Made by a program: the position numbers and the translations under genes
In this document: positions 1 through 10,851 of the stretch, piece by piece
Layout: each line of letters opens with the position of its first letter
Position numbering within the stretch: position 1 is the stretch's first letter
The notes under the pieces: generated by a model
The model's database searches: none
Seen by the model: only the letters and a program-made list of their open reading frames with translations
Told to the model about the DNA's origin: nothing
NCBI GenBank assembly: GCA_019914995.1
Contig: CM034133.1
Location: 5,022,001 to 5,086,000 of the forward strand
DNA from: Acanthochlamys bracteata
Lineage: Eukaryota; Streptophyta; Magnoliopsida; Pandanales; Velloziaceae
Direction: 5' to 3'
DNA: 64,000 bases

Positions 1-237
1 ATAACTCAATTTCAAAATTTTAGTTTAGAATAAAAGAAATATGTCCTTAATATTACCATAAGTCTTTAATAAGATTCCTAATTTTAACGAATTTTTTTTG
101 GAAAGTAAATTTTAAGGAGCTCTTTTAAAATATAAAGCTTGTATCATAGTTTAAACGCTGTTTCACCCAAAAAAATAAAATTAGATTCATCTCTATACTT
201 CAAATCTTCGTGTGAAGTTATCAAGTGGTGCAATGAA

Positions 238-293
238 TTGACTTTTTGACCAAATGTAGTTCACGAATTTAGATCATAATCAAGAGTTTGACC
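238..293. promoter_or_regulatory. W-box cluster upstream of the PR-10 gene
   Basis: Three TTGAC(C/T) motifs lie at 238-243, 246-251 and 288-293; a fourth (TTGACT) lies at 903-908, about 100 bp before the TATA box. TTGACY is the core site for WRKY transcription factors, which commonly drive PR genes. The cluster is about 710 bp upstream of the TATA box, so a role for this gene is inference. Confidence 0.4.
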
Positions 294-455
294 GAGAAAA
301 AAATACTCATAAAACCGTATAAAATCAAGTAATGATGATTTTATTAGATAGTTTGCAAGGGGAGCTCCAAACTAAAATCTTATTGACGTAAATTTCTTCC
401 CTCCTTAATTTTTAGATGCCACGAATTTCTTCTTCTTCCTGATTTAGGATCATTT

Positions 456-690
456 TGCTATGGATAACAATTCATTCTAATTTTTCAATTCATATTTTTT
501 AATTATTTTTAAAATATTTAATTTAATTTATTTAAAATTTGAAAAATATAAAAAAATTATATATTATAAAATTTTATTATTAATTATTATTTTTTTAATA
601 AAAAATTTTATTTTATAAAATAATTAGATATCATAAAATTTTATTTTAAAAAAATTATTTTAAGCACTTTTAAAGGTACCCTTAACTATA
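456..690. repeat. AT-rich MITE-like block upstream of PR-10
   Basis: This very AT-rich stretch (runs such as ATTTTATTTTATAAAATAATTAG) resembles in composition and word order the AT-rich MITE-like copies at 22831-23045 and 23178-23411. No clean terminal inverted repeat or target duplication could be set here, so it may be a decayed copy or simple low-complexity DNA. Confidence 0.3.
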
Positions 691-1003
691 ATACAGATAA
701 GTCTCAGAAAGTCATAACTCTTGCGTATTTCAAGCTATATAAAACCATATTCAAGTCCGTCTTTCTTCATCATCTATTGAAGGTAATGCTAAAGACCAAA
801 AGAATGCAACAAAATTTCTCCCTTAGATATTCTTGTTTTGTTGGTCTTCTTCTTCTAGACGCCCGCCGGAGGCCCTACACTAATACATCTTTCACAGTGA
901 GCTTGACTTGATTCTTTGAATAGAAACAGCAGTGTTTTGAACAAGTACATGACCAGCAATTTTATAGTCCAAACTACAGATCGACACCAGCTACCACCCA
1001 TGC

Positions 1004-1010
1004 TATATAA
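1004..1010 (+). promoter_or_regulatory. TATA box of the PR-10 gene
   Basis: TATATAA lies 117 bp before the chosen start codon, which would give a 5' leader of about 85-90 nt. The spacing and context suit a plant core promoter. Confidence 0.6.
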
Positions 1011-1126
1011 ACCCATGCATACAGAGCTCCAATCTCACCATCAACCCGCAATCAATCAAAAGGAAAACCTTCTGTTTATTGAGTTCATAGCTAATAACTA
1101 GCTACTACAAGAGCACATTGACAACA

Positions 1127-1717
1127 ATGAGCAGCTGGAACGTTGACATCCCTTCCTCAGTTTCCGCACCGCGCCTTTTCAAGGCTTTTGTTCTTGACTG
1201 GCATGTGCTCGGACCGAAGGTTTTCCCTGAAATCGTCGCCGGCGGCAAGGCTGGCAAGCCTGAGGTCGGCAGCATTAGGGAACTCAACTTCACTTCAGGT
1301 TAGTTACTTGATTAGTATTTGAATTCACTCCGATTTTAGTAGGTTGCCAACTTAGCTGGGTAGGCTATATGGATTTTCATGATTGATCAATGTTAATTTG
1401 TGCATATTATTATATGTGCAGCGTTGCCGTTCAGCTACGTGAAGGAGCGGCTCGAGTTCTTGGACGTGGACAAGTTTGAGTCGAAGGCGAGCGTGGTGGA
1501 AGGTGGCAGCATCGGAGAGACCCTCGAGTCTGCTAACCGTTACTTCAAAGTTGAGCCGAAACCTGACGGTGGCTGCATCTTCAAGGCGGAAGTACACTTC
1601 AAACCTCTCCCAGGAGCCAACGCCGACGAAGAAATAACCAAGGGGAAGGAAACATTGATCGGAGCGATCAAGGCTGCTGAAGCTTATCTCCAGGCTAACC
1701 CTGAGGCTTATGCCTAA
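1127..1717 (+). CDS. PR-10 / Bet v 1 family protein (intracellular pathogenesis-related), two exons
   Basis: Exon 1 is 1127-1298 and exon 2 is 1422-1717, giving 155 residues, the usual PR-10 length. The 123-bp GT-AG intron splits codon 58 after its first base, the conserved intron position and phase of PR-10 genes. The product begins MSSWNVDIPS, carries LDWHVLGPK (residues 23-31), a shortened glycine-rich loop near residues 38-50 (AGGKAG...VGSIRE), PFSYVKERLEF (60-70), and ends in the Bet v 1 helix with EAYLQANPEAYA. ATG 1127 was chosen because it starts the family N-terminus exactly. PR-10 proteins are small cytosolic proteins with a hydrophobic ligand cavity, induced by pathogens and stress; some bind cytokinins, flavonoids or other hydrophobic ligands, and RNase activity has been reported for some. 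The closest remembered relative is asparagus AoPR1. The ligand cannot be told from sequence. The gene looks intact. Confidence 0.93.
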
Positions 1718-1781
1718 GAAAGATCGATGCTTATCTTGATGTATAACGCACTGCTTGTTTTAAGGCTTTAAGCAATATTAC

Positions 1782-1787
1782 AATAAA
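1782..1787 (+). terminator. Poly(A) signal of the PR-10 gene
   Basis: AATAAA lies 65 bp after the stop codon, within an A/T-rich 3' region, a normal place for a plant near-upstream polyadenylation element. Confidence 0.55.
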
Positions 1788-1899
1788 CAATAAGCTTCCG
1801 TATATCTGTATTATAGAGTGAGTGGTTGATTAATGAGAGCTTGGTAAATGTTAATTTTCTGTATTTCTTAATGTATTTGATTGTGTTATATATGCTGGG

Positions 1900-3670
1900 G
1901 CTATAAAAAGATTTTCTGTGTCTATGTACGAAAGTTATACTCTTCATTTAGAAATCTGCAAAAATTACGCAATTCCAAAAGGCTCATGTGGTGTTGCAAG
2001 TAAAAATGTTATCCTATGAGTAAAGTCGAACTCTCTAACACCATTACTGGCTTATTTACTACTCTATCAAATTCATTTTTTTTTTCAAATTTACTTTTAA
2101 TATAAAATAAATAATTTAAAATTAATTTTTCTATAAAAAGATTAATTTTTCAAAATTAAAATTTTAAATTCACTTTTAGTACAAAACAATATATAAATTT
2201 ATTTTTTATTAAATATTTTTAATTCTATTTTTCAAACTTAATTATCAGAAAATAAATTTAGCTTCAAATAAACACGACCCAAATGCAGACAAAAGTACAT
2301 AAAATATATTTTTTGTGGAGTTGAGTTACCGGATAGTCTTCCATCATGCAGTCCAACATACATTCTTAAATTCATGTCTTCACAGCTTAACAGATTATTG
2401 TAGCGACACGTTTAGATTTGATCATTATAGGAATTTACCGAGATAAAGGACGTAATCATCTAAACCGTTAAAAATATATTCTTCGTCAAAGCAAATACAT
2501 TTGCATAAAAATTCGGAGTACAATTCTTTTTCTTTCCGGACAAACAACGACACAAAATATCGCTAATTCGGACAAAGTTACAGTACATTCTAGATAATTT
2601 TTTAGATGTTCAATATAATTGATCTACTTTAAAGCTTTCTTAACTTCAGAACTTATTTAATTGCGAAGAAGTATGATAAAAGGTTAGAAGTGAAATTTAA
2701 AGTGATAAAAAATAACTCTTTTTAAAAATAGTAGAACAATAGGAAATGAGTTTTCCGGATGCTAGGAACTACGGAAACATATGCCAAACTTTGAACGGAA
2801 AAATTAGCGTTTGGCCTTAATAAATAAGTGTATGAACTATAAATTTGATAATGAGCTAACTTATTGATAAATTTTTTATATTCATGCACGACAAAATTAT
2901 GTTCGTCACAAATACCATTTTGAGTATACTCTATTAGTTTATTGGTTTGTCAGTTTGTGTGTCAAGATTCAAAACAAGAGTTTGACTGCTACTGAATTAA
3001 ATTGAGTCCAAATAAGGTTAAAAATCGATCCAATTCAGTAAGTCCGATAAAAAATTTGATTAAATTGACAAATTATTAAACTAATAAAAGAACAATTCAG
3101 CATGACCTTTTCTTAAAATTCAATTGGAAGAGACATGTACAATTAACAATAACTATACTTATAAAAAAAGTCCAAAATAAGAAAATCGATCAACATGAAA
3201 ATTATTTACACCCAAAATATCGCTAGCGACTATTGGTAGCCGTAACACTTACAATCTAAAATAGAAACTATTATAATACTATATAATATAATGTATAAGA
3301 AAAGTCATTATCTGTCGAGGATTACAAAACTAACTACATATCAAAAGATTATAATCATACTCTCAACATGTGTCTCTATTCAGCAGTACTAGGTCTAATC
3401 ATCATCCTCTAATCTCTGAATTATTTTGGTGAGGCCAAAAAAAAAAAATGAGCCCAGTCTCAGTGAGGTAAAACAACATAATATCTAATTAAAATAACTA
3501 ATACATTAAGTAGGTATTGTAGTCTATCTATATGTTGCAGATATAATGATAGATCATTTTAGATTCTATTAAATTGCGAATCATTCTATACAGACTTAGT
3601 TTCTAGTAAAGAAATACGATATTATAAAATAATATGATGTAGCACTTTCGAAGCTATATATATATATATA
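1900..3670. other. Intergenic AT-rich region, no gene seen
   Basis: No coding region, RNA gene or clear mobile element was recognised. An AT-rich segment at about 2060-2280 ends in AATAAACACGACCC and could be another decayed MITE, but no inverted ends could be matched. A TA microsatellite (about 3657-3670) abuts the first Mutator-like element. Confidence 0.5.
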
Positions 3671-5872
3671 GAGAGAGATACAGGCACTTCCTCACCTGTA
3701 GACACTTCCGGGCACTCCCGATATCGTATGGTCAGGATTGCATCACAGAATGTATTATGTTATTTAATTCGTGTATTGTATGAGTTCGGTTTGATATATT
3801 TGCTTTTGTTCGAAACTTTAAACAAATGTTCGAATACTCACTGCTTTCGGCCGTCCTTGTCTGACAACTTACGTATTCTCTCACCTCCATTTCTTTTAAT
3901 TTTCTCATTACTCTTAATTAATCTATTCATTAACTTAATTAATTTCATTTAAATTAATTAACTACTTATTCATTTTTTGCTCTGCTTTCATTCTCATTCT
4001 TTTATGAGATCTTTTTTTTTTTTGCAGATGTTTCGCTCTCGCTCTAGCAAACCGGATCTTCTACTACTCTCGCGTTGCGGCTCCTTGTTGGCCGGTATCG
4101 TCTTCGACTGAATTTTTAGTCCAGTCTTCGGCAGATCTCGCATTACTCTCTCTCGAATTGTGCAGATCTTTCGCAGATCTGTTTCCGATCGGCAGATCTC
4201 TCCTCTCCGCCGATCTTTGTCCCCGATTTGAGTTCTTTGGCCAGTCTTCGGCTGATCTCGTGATGCTCTCTCTCGAATCGAGCAGATCTCTTGCAGATCT
4301 GTCTCCAATCTTGCTGCTGCTCCTCTCCGCCGTTCGCAGATCTGTTTCGAGCAGATCTCTCACCCAGATTTGTCTTCAAATTTTCTTTTTTTTCGAATCA
4401 TTTCGATTTATTCCTGTTCTTTTTTTTTAACATTGTTGATTAATTCGGTTTGGTTTTTTTTTTTGTTCTGGTTTTCGCCTCTTTCTTTTTATTCTATTGT
4501 TCAATTTGTTTTTAGTTATTTTCGATTTATTTTTTTGTTGATTGTTTTGTTTCACGGTGTATTGATTTTATTTCACGGTGTATTGGTTTGACTTTACGGT
4601 GTATTGGTTTAATTCTTATGATGTATTGGCAATGATGAGGAAGACGTGTCCGTTTCAATCATCAGTGAGAGGAATGAATTGTTGAATGTTTGGTGCCATT
4701 TCTGGGCATGTTTGAAATTTGGCAATGTTTGTGCGTGTTGCAACTGGGAATCAAACCAGGTTGGGCTGCGCTGTGACATGTTCGTAACCGGTTGGGCACT
4801 GAGTATCAAATCAGGTTGGGCTACGGTGAGGCAATGATGAGGAAGCATATTTGCATAATGTAGGACATGTTAAACTCTTTCTGCTCTTTCTATTTTGCAC
4901 TGCCGCTTAATATAAACAGCAAGACAGTAGGATAGCCGCTGGCTAAGCCAGACGGCAACCACTGTAGCTGTAACTACAAAAGGTAGTGCAGATACTAAGA
5001 GAGCAGTATATTGGTGAGAAAAAAATTTGGTGGCATTTCTGAATCTATATTAGTGAGCAAACGCCAATCTGAGCCTCCTCCTCTCTTCTCTCTATTTGTA
5101 ATACCGAATTTTTTGATTGTTTCTGTTACAATGTCTATGTAATCAATGTAACCAGTGTAAACCTAGATGGTGGATAGAAATTTAATCAGTATCATCTAGA
5201 AAATATTGTAAATATGGAAACGTTGTAATCTCTGCATCTTTTTTTTTCTGCGTAATCTATCTGAATGTAAAATCAGTTAAATTATGAATGAAAAAACTTT
5301 AAAAGTTTCATTCTTTTAGTAATGCTGGCAGTTATAAATTTTATTTTGGATGATCATTCGTTGCTGTTAGGAGACGAACAAATAAAAAAAAATCAGAGAT
5401 AAACGAATAGAAAAAAAAATATTGAAATTAAAAAATTTTATTTAAAAAAAAAAAGAAAAAATCGGAGATCAATGAACAGAAAAAAACAAGTTTTATATAT
5501 TCAAATTAAAAAATCTTATTTCAAATTCTTAACTCTCTCTCATTTATTGCTAATCGTGTAGCTACTCATCCCCATGCTATTATTTTACCTACTATGTTCT
5601 TCTTCATTTACATTTTTCTTTCACCAGAGTCTCTGTTTTATCTATTTAATTTTCTATTTCTTTTCCGAGCACGGTTCGGTTTACTTCTATTTGTCTTCTC
5701 CAACGACGTCAAACTTCTTCAACGTCTTCGACTTTTTCTTTTCTATCTTCGACGTTTTTTTACAGAAGTGTTTTGTTATAGTAACGAAAAAGAGAACAGA
5801 ACAGAATTATCATAACAAAAAAAAAAGTTTTGCTATGTTATCTAGATTTCTATGTTTTTGACACAATTTCAG
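3671..5872 (+). repeat. Left TIR of MULE 1 (about 2.2 kb)
   Basis: This is the inverted copy of 8531-10800. The inner limit is set by the last clear shared block, TAACAAAAAAAAA followed by GATTTCTA and TTTTGACACAATTT, at about 5800-5872 and mirrored at about 8531-8590. It contains CGGTGTATTGGTTT-type direct repeats near 4555-4610, GGCAATGATGAGGAAG near 4627 and again near 4831, and a GGCAACCACTGTAGCTGTAA block near 4953. The same blocks recur in MULE 2. It includes the counterpart of the transposase promoter and first exon. Confidence 0.8.
4120..4350 (+). repeat. Tandem GC-rich minisatellite in left TIR of MULE 1
   Basis: Two imperfect copies of about 120 bp begin CAGTCTTCGGC(A/T)GATCTCG, at about 4121 and 4241. 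They contain several CAGATCT words, CTCTCTCTCGAAT and CTCCTCTCCGCCG. A mirrored pair occupies about 10140-10400 in the right TIR. The repeat gives open frames in several phases (Arg/Ser-rich), which I do not regard as genes. Confidence 0.7.
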
Positions 5873-6094
5873 CAGCTCATATCAAAAGCTATTTAATTCA
5901 TATAGCTCATACCAATAGCTCATATCGAAATCTATACTGTACAATTCAAAAGCTACAAAAAAATATACAGCTTATATCAAAAGCGAATTGCACTCGTACA
6001 CTTGAACCAAAAGTATAAAATTGATACACTGGACAAAAGCCATACAGCTTATACAAAGCTATATAAGGGGCCATCATCCGTTGATGTTTCATCA

Positions 6095-8732
6095 TCACTG
6101 TTGGGCGTTTTCATTTACAAGTGTACAATCATTATCATCTTCACCCTTATCTTCATCAGTATTTCTCTCATGAACTGTCAAGAAAAAATTTAACAATATC
6201 AATACTAATTTGAATTTCAAGAAAAGAGTTACTATATTAGGAATCAAAACTAAGTAATCACTACACTTACTTAATTTTTTTTTATTTGTATTTTTAGGAT
6301 AATTTCGCTTGTCGCGTTTAACGTCAATCTTGTGACAACAAACACATCTTCTCCATGTCTTCGCTTTAGCTCTTGCAACGGCTTTTTCCAAACCACTTTT
6401 TATTTTACCACCATTATCGGACGACTTTTTTTCTTTTTTCCTCCCTTTTGTTTACGAGATATTGGGATTTAAAATTAAAACTTGAGATGCATTAACAGCT
6501 GCTTGTGAAGTGTCATTAACGGTACATGAATCCCCGGACCACTCTTTATTATTCTTTACTTCTTTAATCCGCAGCGATAATTCTTTTAATGTTTGCAACA
6601 TTAATTGGAAAGTCTCATCTGCTTCACTAGCCTCATGTGACAACTGATTGAAAATCTTTAATAGTTGGGCAGCTCTTAGTAGATCAGATTTGTTACGGTC
6701 TTGAATTATTCTATCATCATATTCAGCTCTGTATTTATTAGCCCCTTTCATCCACCTTTTAAGAATGAAGTGATACAATATTTTCTCTATATCACGAGAT
6801 TGAAAATCTTTTATCAAGTGTCCACAAGGAATCCCTTCAAACTCAAACAACTTACATTCATAGTAACCTTCTTTGCTCGCATTATTGAATTTCACTTTCC
6901 ACTCACGCGATTCACCAAGCAGTCGAGATTTATAAATATAGCAAGTCCAATCATCACTTCCCTTTTGATCATCATACAACATATACTCAACTTGAGCTTT
7001 TTTAAATTCTTTTTTAAACCTATCGGATACATTTCGTGTGTTCACATTTGCTACACTCCTCAGAACAAATGAATGACTATCAATAATCCGATTACTATGT
7101 TCACTAATATAATCTTTTTACTTTTTTTTTTCCAGTGATTTTAGCCAAGCACTGCTCATTCTTCAAAATAAACTCTCGAAGAGTTGTAGTCGAATTGAAA
7201 AAATTGCTATAAACAGAGTTCACACCTTTAGAACGCCCTATATTATTCATGCCAGCAAAGAAATTATCTAAATGGTAAACTGGAACACACTTTTTTCGTA
7301 TTTTATACATCCCTTTAAGCCATTCATTCTCCTGCAAGTTGTGCATACATAGCAATTCCTCCCATCTTGTTTCAAAGTGGTTAGAAGTATAACTTTCTCT
7401 AATACACATCTTGATTTTTTTCTTAAATCGTGCCTTCTTCAAATAAATGTGTGACAATTTTTCTGAAAATTTTTTCATAACATGCCACAAGCAAAATCGG
7501 TGTCGAGTATTAGGAAATACCTTTTCAACTGCCGTCGTCATAGCTTTATCTTGATCTGTGATAACAGAAAAAAAGGCACGTCTACCCATAGCTGCAAGTT
7601 AGGTCTCAAAAAGCTAAGTAAAATAATCTTCTGTTTTATCAAAAGCGAAGCATAACCAAACTGAATCGATTGCATATGATAATTAACTCCAGTAAACGGC
7701 GCAAAGGGCATTTCATACACATTCTTACTGTATGTTGTATTAAAGAATATCAGATCACCAAAATACTCAAACTGCAAATGTGATCGACCATCTACCCAAA
7801 AGAAGTTTATTGCTCTTGTTTCGCTATCCATCTATATTGCATAAAAAAAGTGATGATCTTCTAAACTTTTCTTCTTAAAAAAATCCAGTGCTGTAGTGGC
7901 GTCGCCTGTAAGAGGCTTCTTGTACTCATTCGAAGGTCCCAAATGATTCCAGTAATCTCTATCATCAAAACCAATCTGTGGTCTGTTAAGTATATCTACA
8001 ACTTTGTTCACAGGTATGTCTTCGTCATGAAATGAATCGATCAACATCTTATTTGCGATGGGCATATACTTAAAAATAGGCATACGCATTCGTTTTGCTG
8101 GACTGACTAGGTTGTGGTTATGCTCGTTAATATATTGAGTCACCTTCCACATTCCAATAGGTTGTTTATTGACTTTCATTTTCGCGGGACACCTACATTT
8201 TGTTGTATTTCTATTTCTCTTCTCGCTAGCTTCTTTCTCTATCTCCTCATTTGCTTTTTTTTTATCATGATCTCTATAGTTTCCAAAACGTTCACAAGTC
8301 ATTAGACAGCTAGTGACTTCATCTGAGCCTGAATTTCTTTTCTGCGTACTTCTCATAACAACATTAAATCCGGTATTTCTTCCATAGCATATATATTGTT
8401 CTTTTGCAGCTTCAAGATTTGAAAAAATCATATCTAAATAAGGTGAATTGTTCTTTCGAGATGTTGATATGTCCGGAGTTGAAGAAGCGAGACATTCAGC
8501 CTCATTTAGCTCCAAAGCTACATAAAAAAATTGTGTCAAAATTTTAGAAATCTACAAAACAGAGCAATTTTTTTTTTTTGTTATCATAACGAAAAAATTA
8601 GAAACAAAATAATAATTTCGGTTTTATTTTTGTTAAGCTTATTGTTATCGTTAATGCAACATTTCATCTAGAAAGGTAAGAACCTTTTTGAAATCTTTCA
8701 ACTGTTTCATAGCTACCGGTGGGTTGAACCAT
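6095..8732 (-). pseudogene. FAR1/FHY3-like MULE transposase of element 1, decayed
   Basis: Proposed exon 1 is complement(8684-8732), beginning MVQPTGSYETVERFQK, with a GT donor in phase 1; exon 2 starts at 8517 after a TAG acceptor. Domains in order: FAR1 DNA-binding domain (LEAAKEQYICYG, CERFGNYRDH, CPAKMKV, INEHNHN; about 8430-8110), MULE DDE transposase domain (NFFWVDGRSHLQFEYFGD, VITDQDKAM, HRFCLWHVMKKF; about 7820-7460), SWIM zinc finger (YECKLFEFEGIPCGH; about 6870-6810) and a knuckle (RRCVCCHKIDVKRDKRNY; about 6360-6300). Breaks: a TAG in frame at the 7831/7832 junction, a one-base frame change near 7640 followed by two stops before 7590, a frame change in an A-run near 7125, and a TAA at 6452. 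MULE transposases bind TIRs and catalyse cut-and-paste movement; FAR1 and FHY3 are domesticated members. The C-terminal end is uncertain; a possible last intron begins near 6270. Confidence 0.85.
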
Positions 8733-10800
8733 ATAAAAAAATAAGAGACATCGAAAAAATTTGTCCTCATTAGAGAAGAGAGAAAGAAAATAGATAAAAG
8801 CAAGCCAAACCATGCTGGGAAAGAAAATAACAAAAAGTTAGATAGAACAGAGCGTGTGAGAAAGAAGAAAGCAGAAGAGGAAATAAAAGAGAAGAAAGAC
8901 AATAGTCAGTGGAGTCAGCGGGAAACTCGTTGGCGGGAACGGTTAGCAATAAATGAGAGATAGTTGAGAATTTAAAGTAAGATTTTTAATGTGAATGTAT
9001 TTTTTGTTTTTTTTTTTGTTCGTTGATCTCTGATTTTTTTTTTTAAAATAAAATTTCTAATTTGAATGTTTTTTTTTCCTGTTCGTTTATCTCTGACTTT
9101 TTTTCTTTTATTTGTTCGTCTCCTAACATCAACGAACGATCATCAAAAATAAAATTTATAACTGCCAGCATTACTAAAAGAATGAAACTTTTAAGATTTT
9201 TTATTCATAATTTAACTGATTTTATATTTAGATAGATTACGCAGAAAAAAAGATGCAGAGATTACAATGTTTCCATATTTACAATATTTTTCAGATGATA
9301 GTGGTTAAATTTTTATCCACCATCCAGGTTTACACTGTTTACATTGATTACATAGATATTGTAACAGAAACAATTAAAAAACTCTGTAGTACAAATAGAG
9401 AGAACAAAGAAAGAGGCTCAGATTGGCGTTTCCTCACTAATCTAGATTCAGAAATGCCACCCAATTCTGTTCTCAGCAATATACTGCTCTCTTGTTATCT
9501 GCATTGCTTTCTTTAGTTACAGCAGCAATATTTACCGTCTGACTTAGCCAGCGGCCATCCTACTGCTTTGCTGTCTACATTAAGCGGCAGTGTGAACAGA
9601 AAGAATAAAAAAGAGTTTAACAAGTCCTACATTATGCAAATATACTTCCTCTTCATTGTCTCACTCTAGCCCAACCTGATTTGATACTCAGTGCCCAATC
9701 GGTTACGAACATGCCACAGCGCAGCACAACCTGGTTTAATTTCCAGTTACAACACGCATAAACATGGCCAAAACTCAAACATGCCTAGAAATGCTACCAA
9801 ATATTCAACAATTCATTCCTCACCCTGATGATTGAAACCGACACGTCTTCCTCATCGTTGCCAATATATCATAAGAATCAAACCACTACACCATAAAATC
9901 AAACCAATACACTGTGAAACAAAATCAATACACCGTGAAACAAAACAATCACTAAAAAAAATAAATCAAAAATAACCAAAAACAAATTGAACAATAAAAT
10001 AAAATCAACAGAATAAAAACAAAGAGAAGAAACTAGAAATTAAAAAAAAAACCAAACCGAATAAATCAATAATGTTAAAAAAAAAGGAATAAACCGAAAT
10101 GAATCGAAAAAAAAAAGAAAATTTGGAGACAGATTTGGACGAGAGATCTTCTTGAAATAGATCTACGAACGGCGGAGAGGAGTAGTAGTAGGATCGGAGA
10201 CCGATCTGCGAGAGATCTGCTCGATTCGAGAGAGAGCAGCAGGAGATCAACCGAAGACTGGCCAGAAAACTCAAATCGAGGACGAAGATCGGCGGAGAGG
10301 AGAGATCTGCTGATCGGAAACAGATCTGCGAAAGATCTACACGATTCGAGAGAAAGCAGCGCGAGATCAATCGAAGACTGGCCTAAAAAATCAATCTGAG
10401 ACGATACCGCGCGAGAGTAGTAGAAGATCCGGTTTGCCAGAGCGAGAGCGAAACATCTGAAAAAAAAAAAAAGATCTCATAAAAGAATGAGAACGAAAGC
10501 ATAACAAAAAATGAATAAGTAGTTAATTAAACTAAATAAAATTAATTAAGTTAATAAATAGATTAATTAAGAGTAATGAAAAAACTAAAAAAATGGAGGT
10601 GAGAGAATACGTAAGTTGTCAGACAAGGACGGCCGAAAACAGTAAGTATTCGAACATTTGTTTAAAGTTTCGGACAAAAACAAATATATCAGATCGAACT
10701 CGTACAACACACGAATTAAAAAACATGATGCACTCTATGATGCAATCCTGACCATACAATGTCGGAGTGTCTACAGGGGAGAGAGTGCATGTATCCCTCC
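8531..10800 (-). repeat. Right TIR of MULE 1, holding the transposase promoter and first exon
   Basis: This is the inverted copy of 3671-5872. On the minus strand it reads into the transposase gene: its inner 200 bp carry the proposed first exon (8684-8732) and most of intron 1, so promoter and start codon lie inside the TIR. It has the mirrored minisatellite (about 10140-10400), CACCGTGAAACAAAA-type repeats (about 9890-9950), and the GAGGCTCAGATTGG block near 9414 also found in MULE 2. Confidence 0.8.
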
Positions 10801-10820
10801 CATATATATATATATATATT

Positions 10821-10846
10821 GGATGGGATGTAGGCACATCCCATCC
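10821..10846. repeat. Perfect hairpin between the two MULEs
   Basis: Arms GGATGGGATGT (10821-10831) and ACATCCCATCC (10836-10846) are exact reverse complements around the 4-base loop AGGC. It sits in the roughly 50 bp separating the two Mutator-like elements, directly after a (TA)n run. It may belong to an unrecognised end of one element or to an older target. Confidence 0.7.
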
Positions 10847-10851
10847 CTACA

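Larger units (their letters stand above)
3671..10800 (-). mobile_element. Mutator-like element 1 (FAR1-type MULE) with very long TIRs
   Basis: The left end starts GAGAGAGATACAGGCACT and the right end, read in reverse, starts GGAGGGATACATGCACT. From there the two sides match as inverted repeats for about 2.2 kb: the CTGTAGACACT, GTATGGTCAGGATTGCATCA, CGGCCGTCCTTGTCTGACAA and GGAGGTGAGAGAATACGTAA words all occur in mirror order. Between them is a decayed leftward FAR1-like transposase gene. Both ends are flanked by TA repeats (3661-3670 and 10802-10811), which may hide a 9-10 bp target duplication or only reflect low complexity. It is non-autonomous as it stands, since the transposase reading frame is broken. 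Confidence 0.85.

Noticed and set aside
3657-3670. TA repeats at both ends of MULE 1 as a definite target duplication
   Set aside because: The same TA run at 10802-10819 fits, but low complexity makes a true 9-bp duplication unprovable; kept only as a possibility.
3994-4591. Overlapping Arg/Ser- and Leu/Phe-rich open frames on both strands
   Set aside because: All lie in the CAGATCT minisatellite and pyrimidine-rich part of the MULE 1 TIR, and a mirrored set appears in the other TIR.
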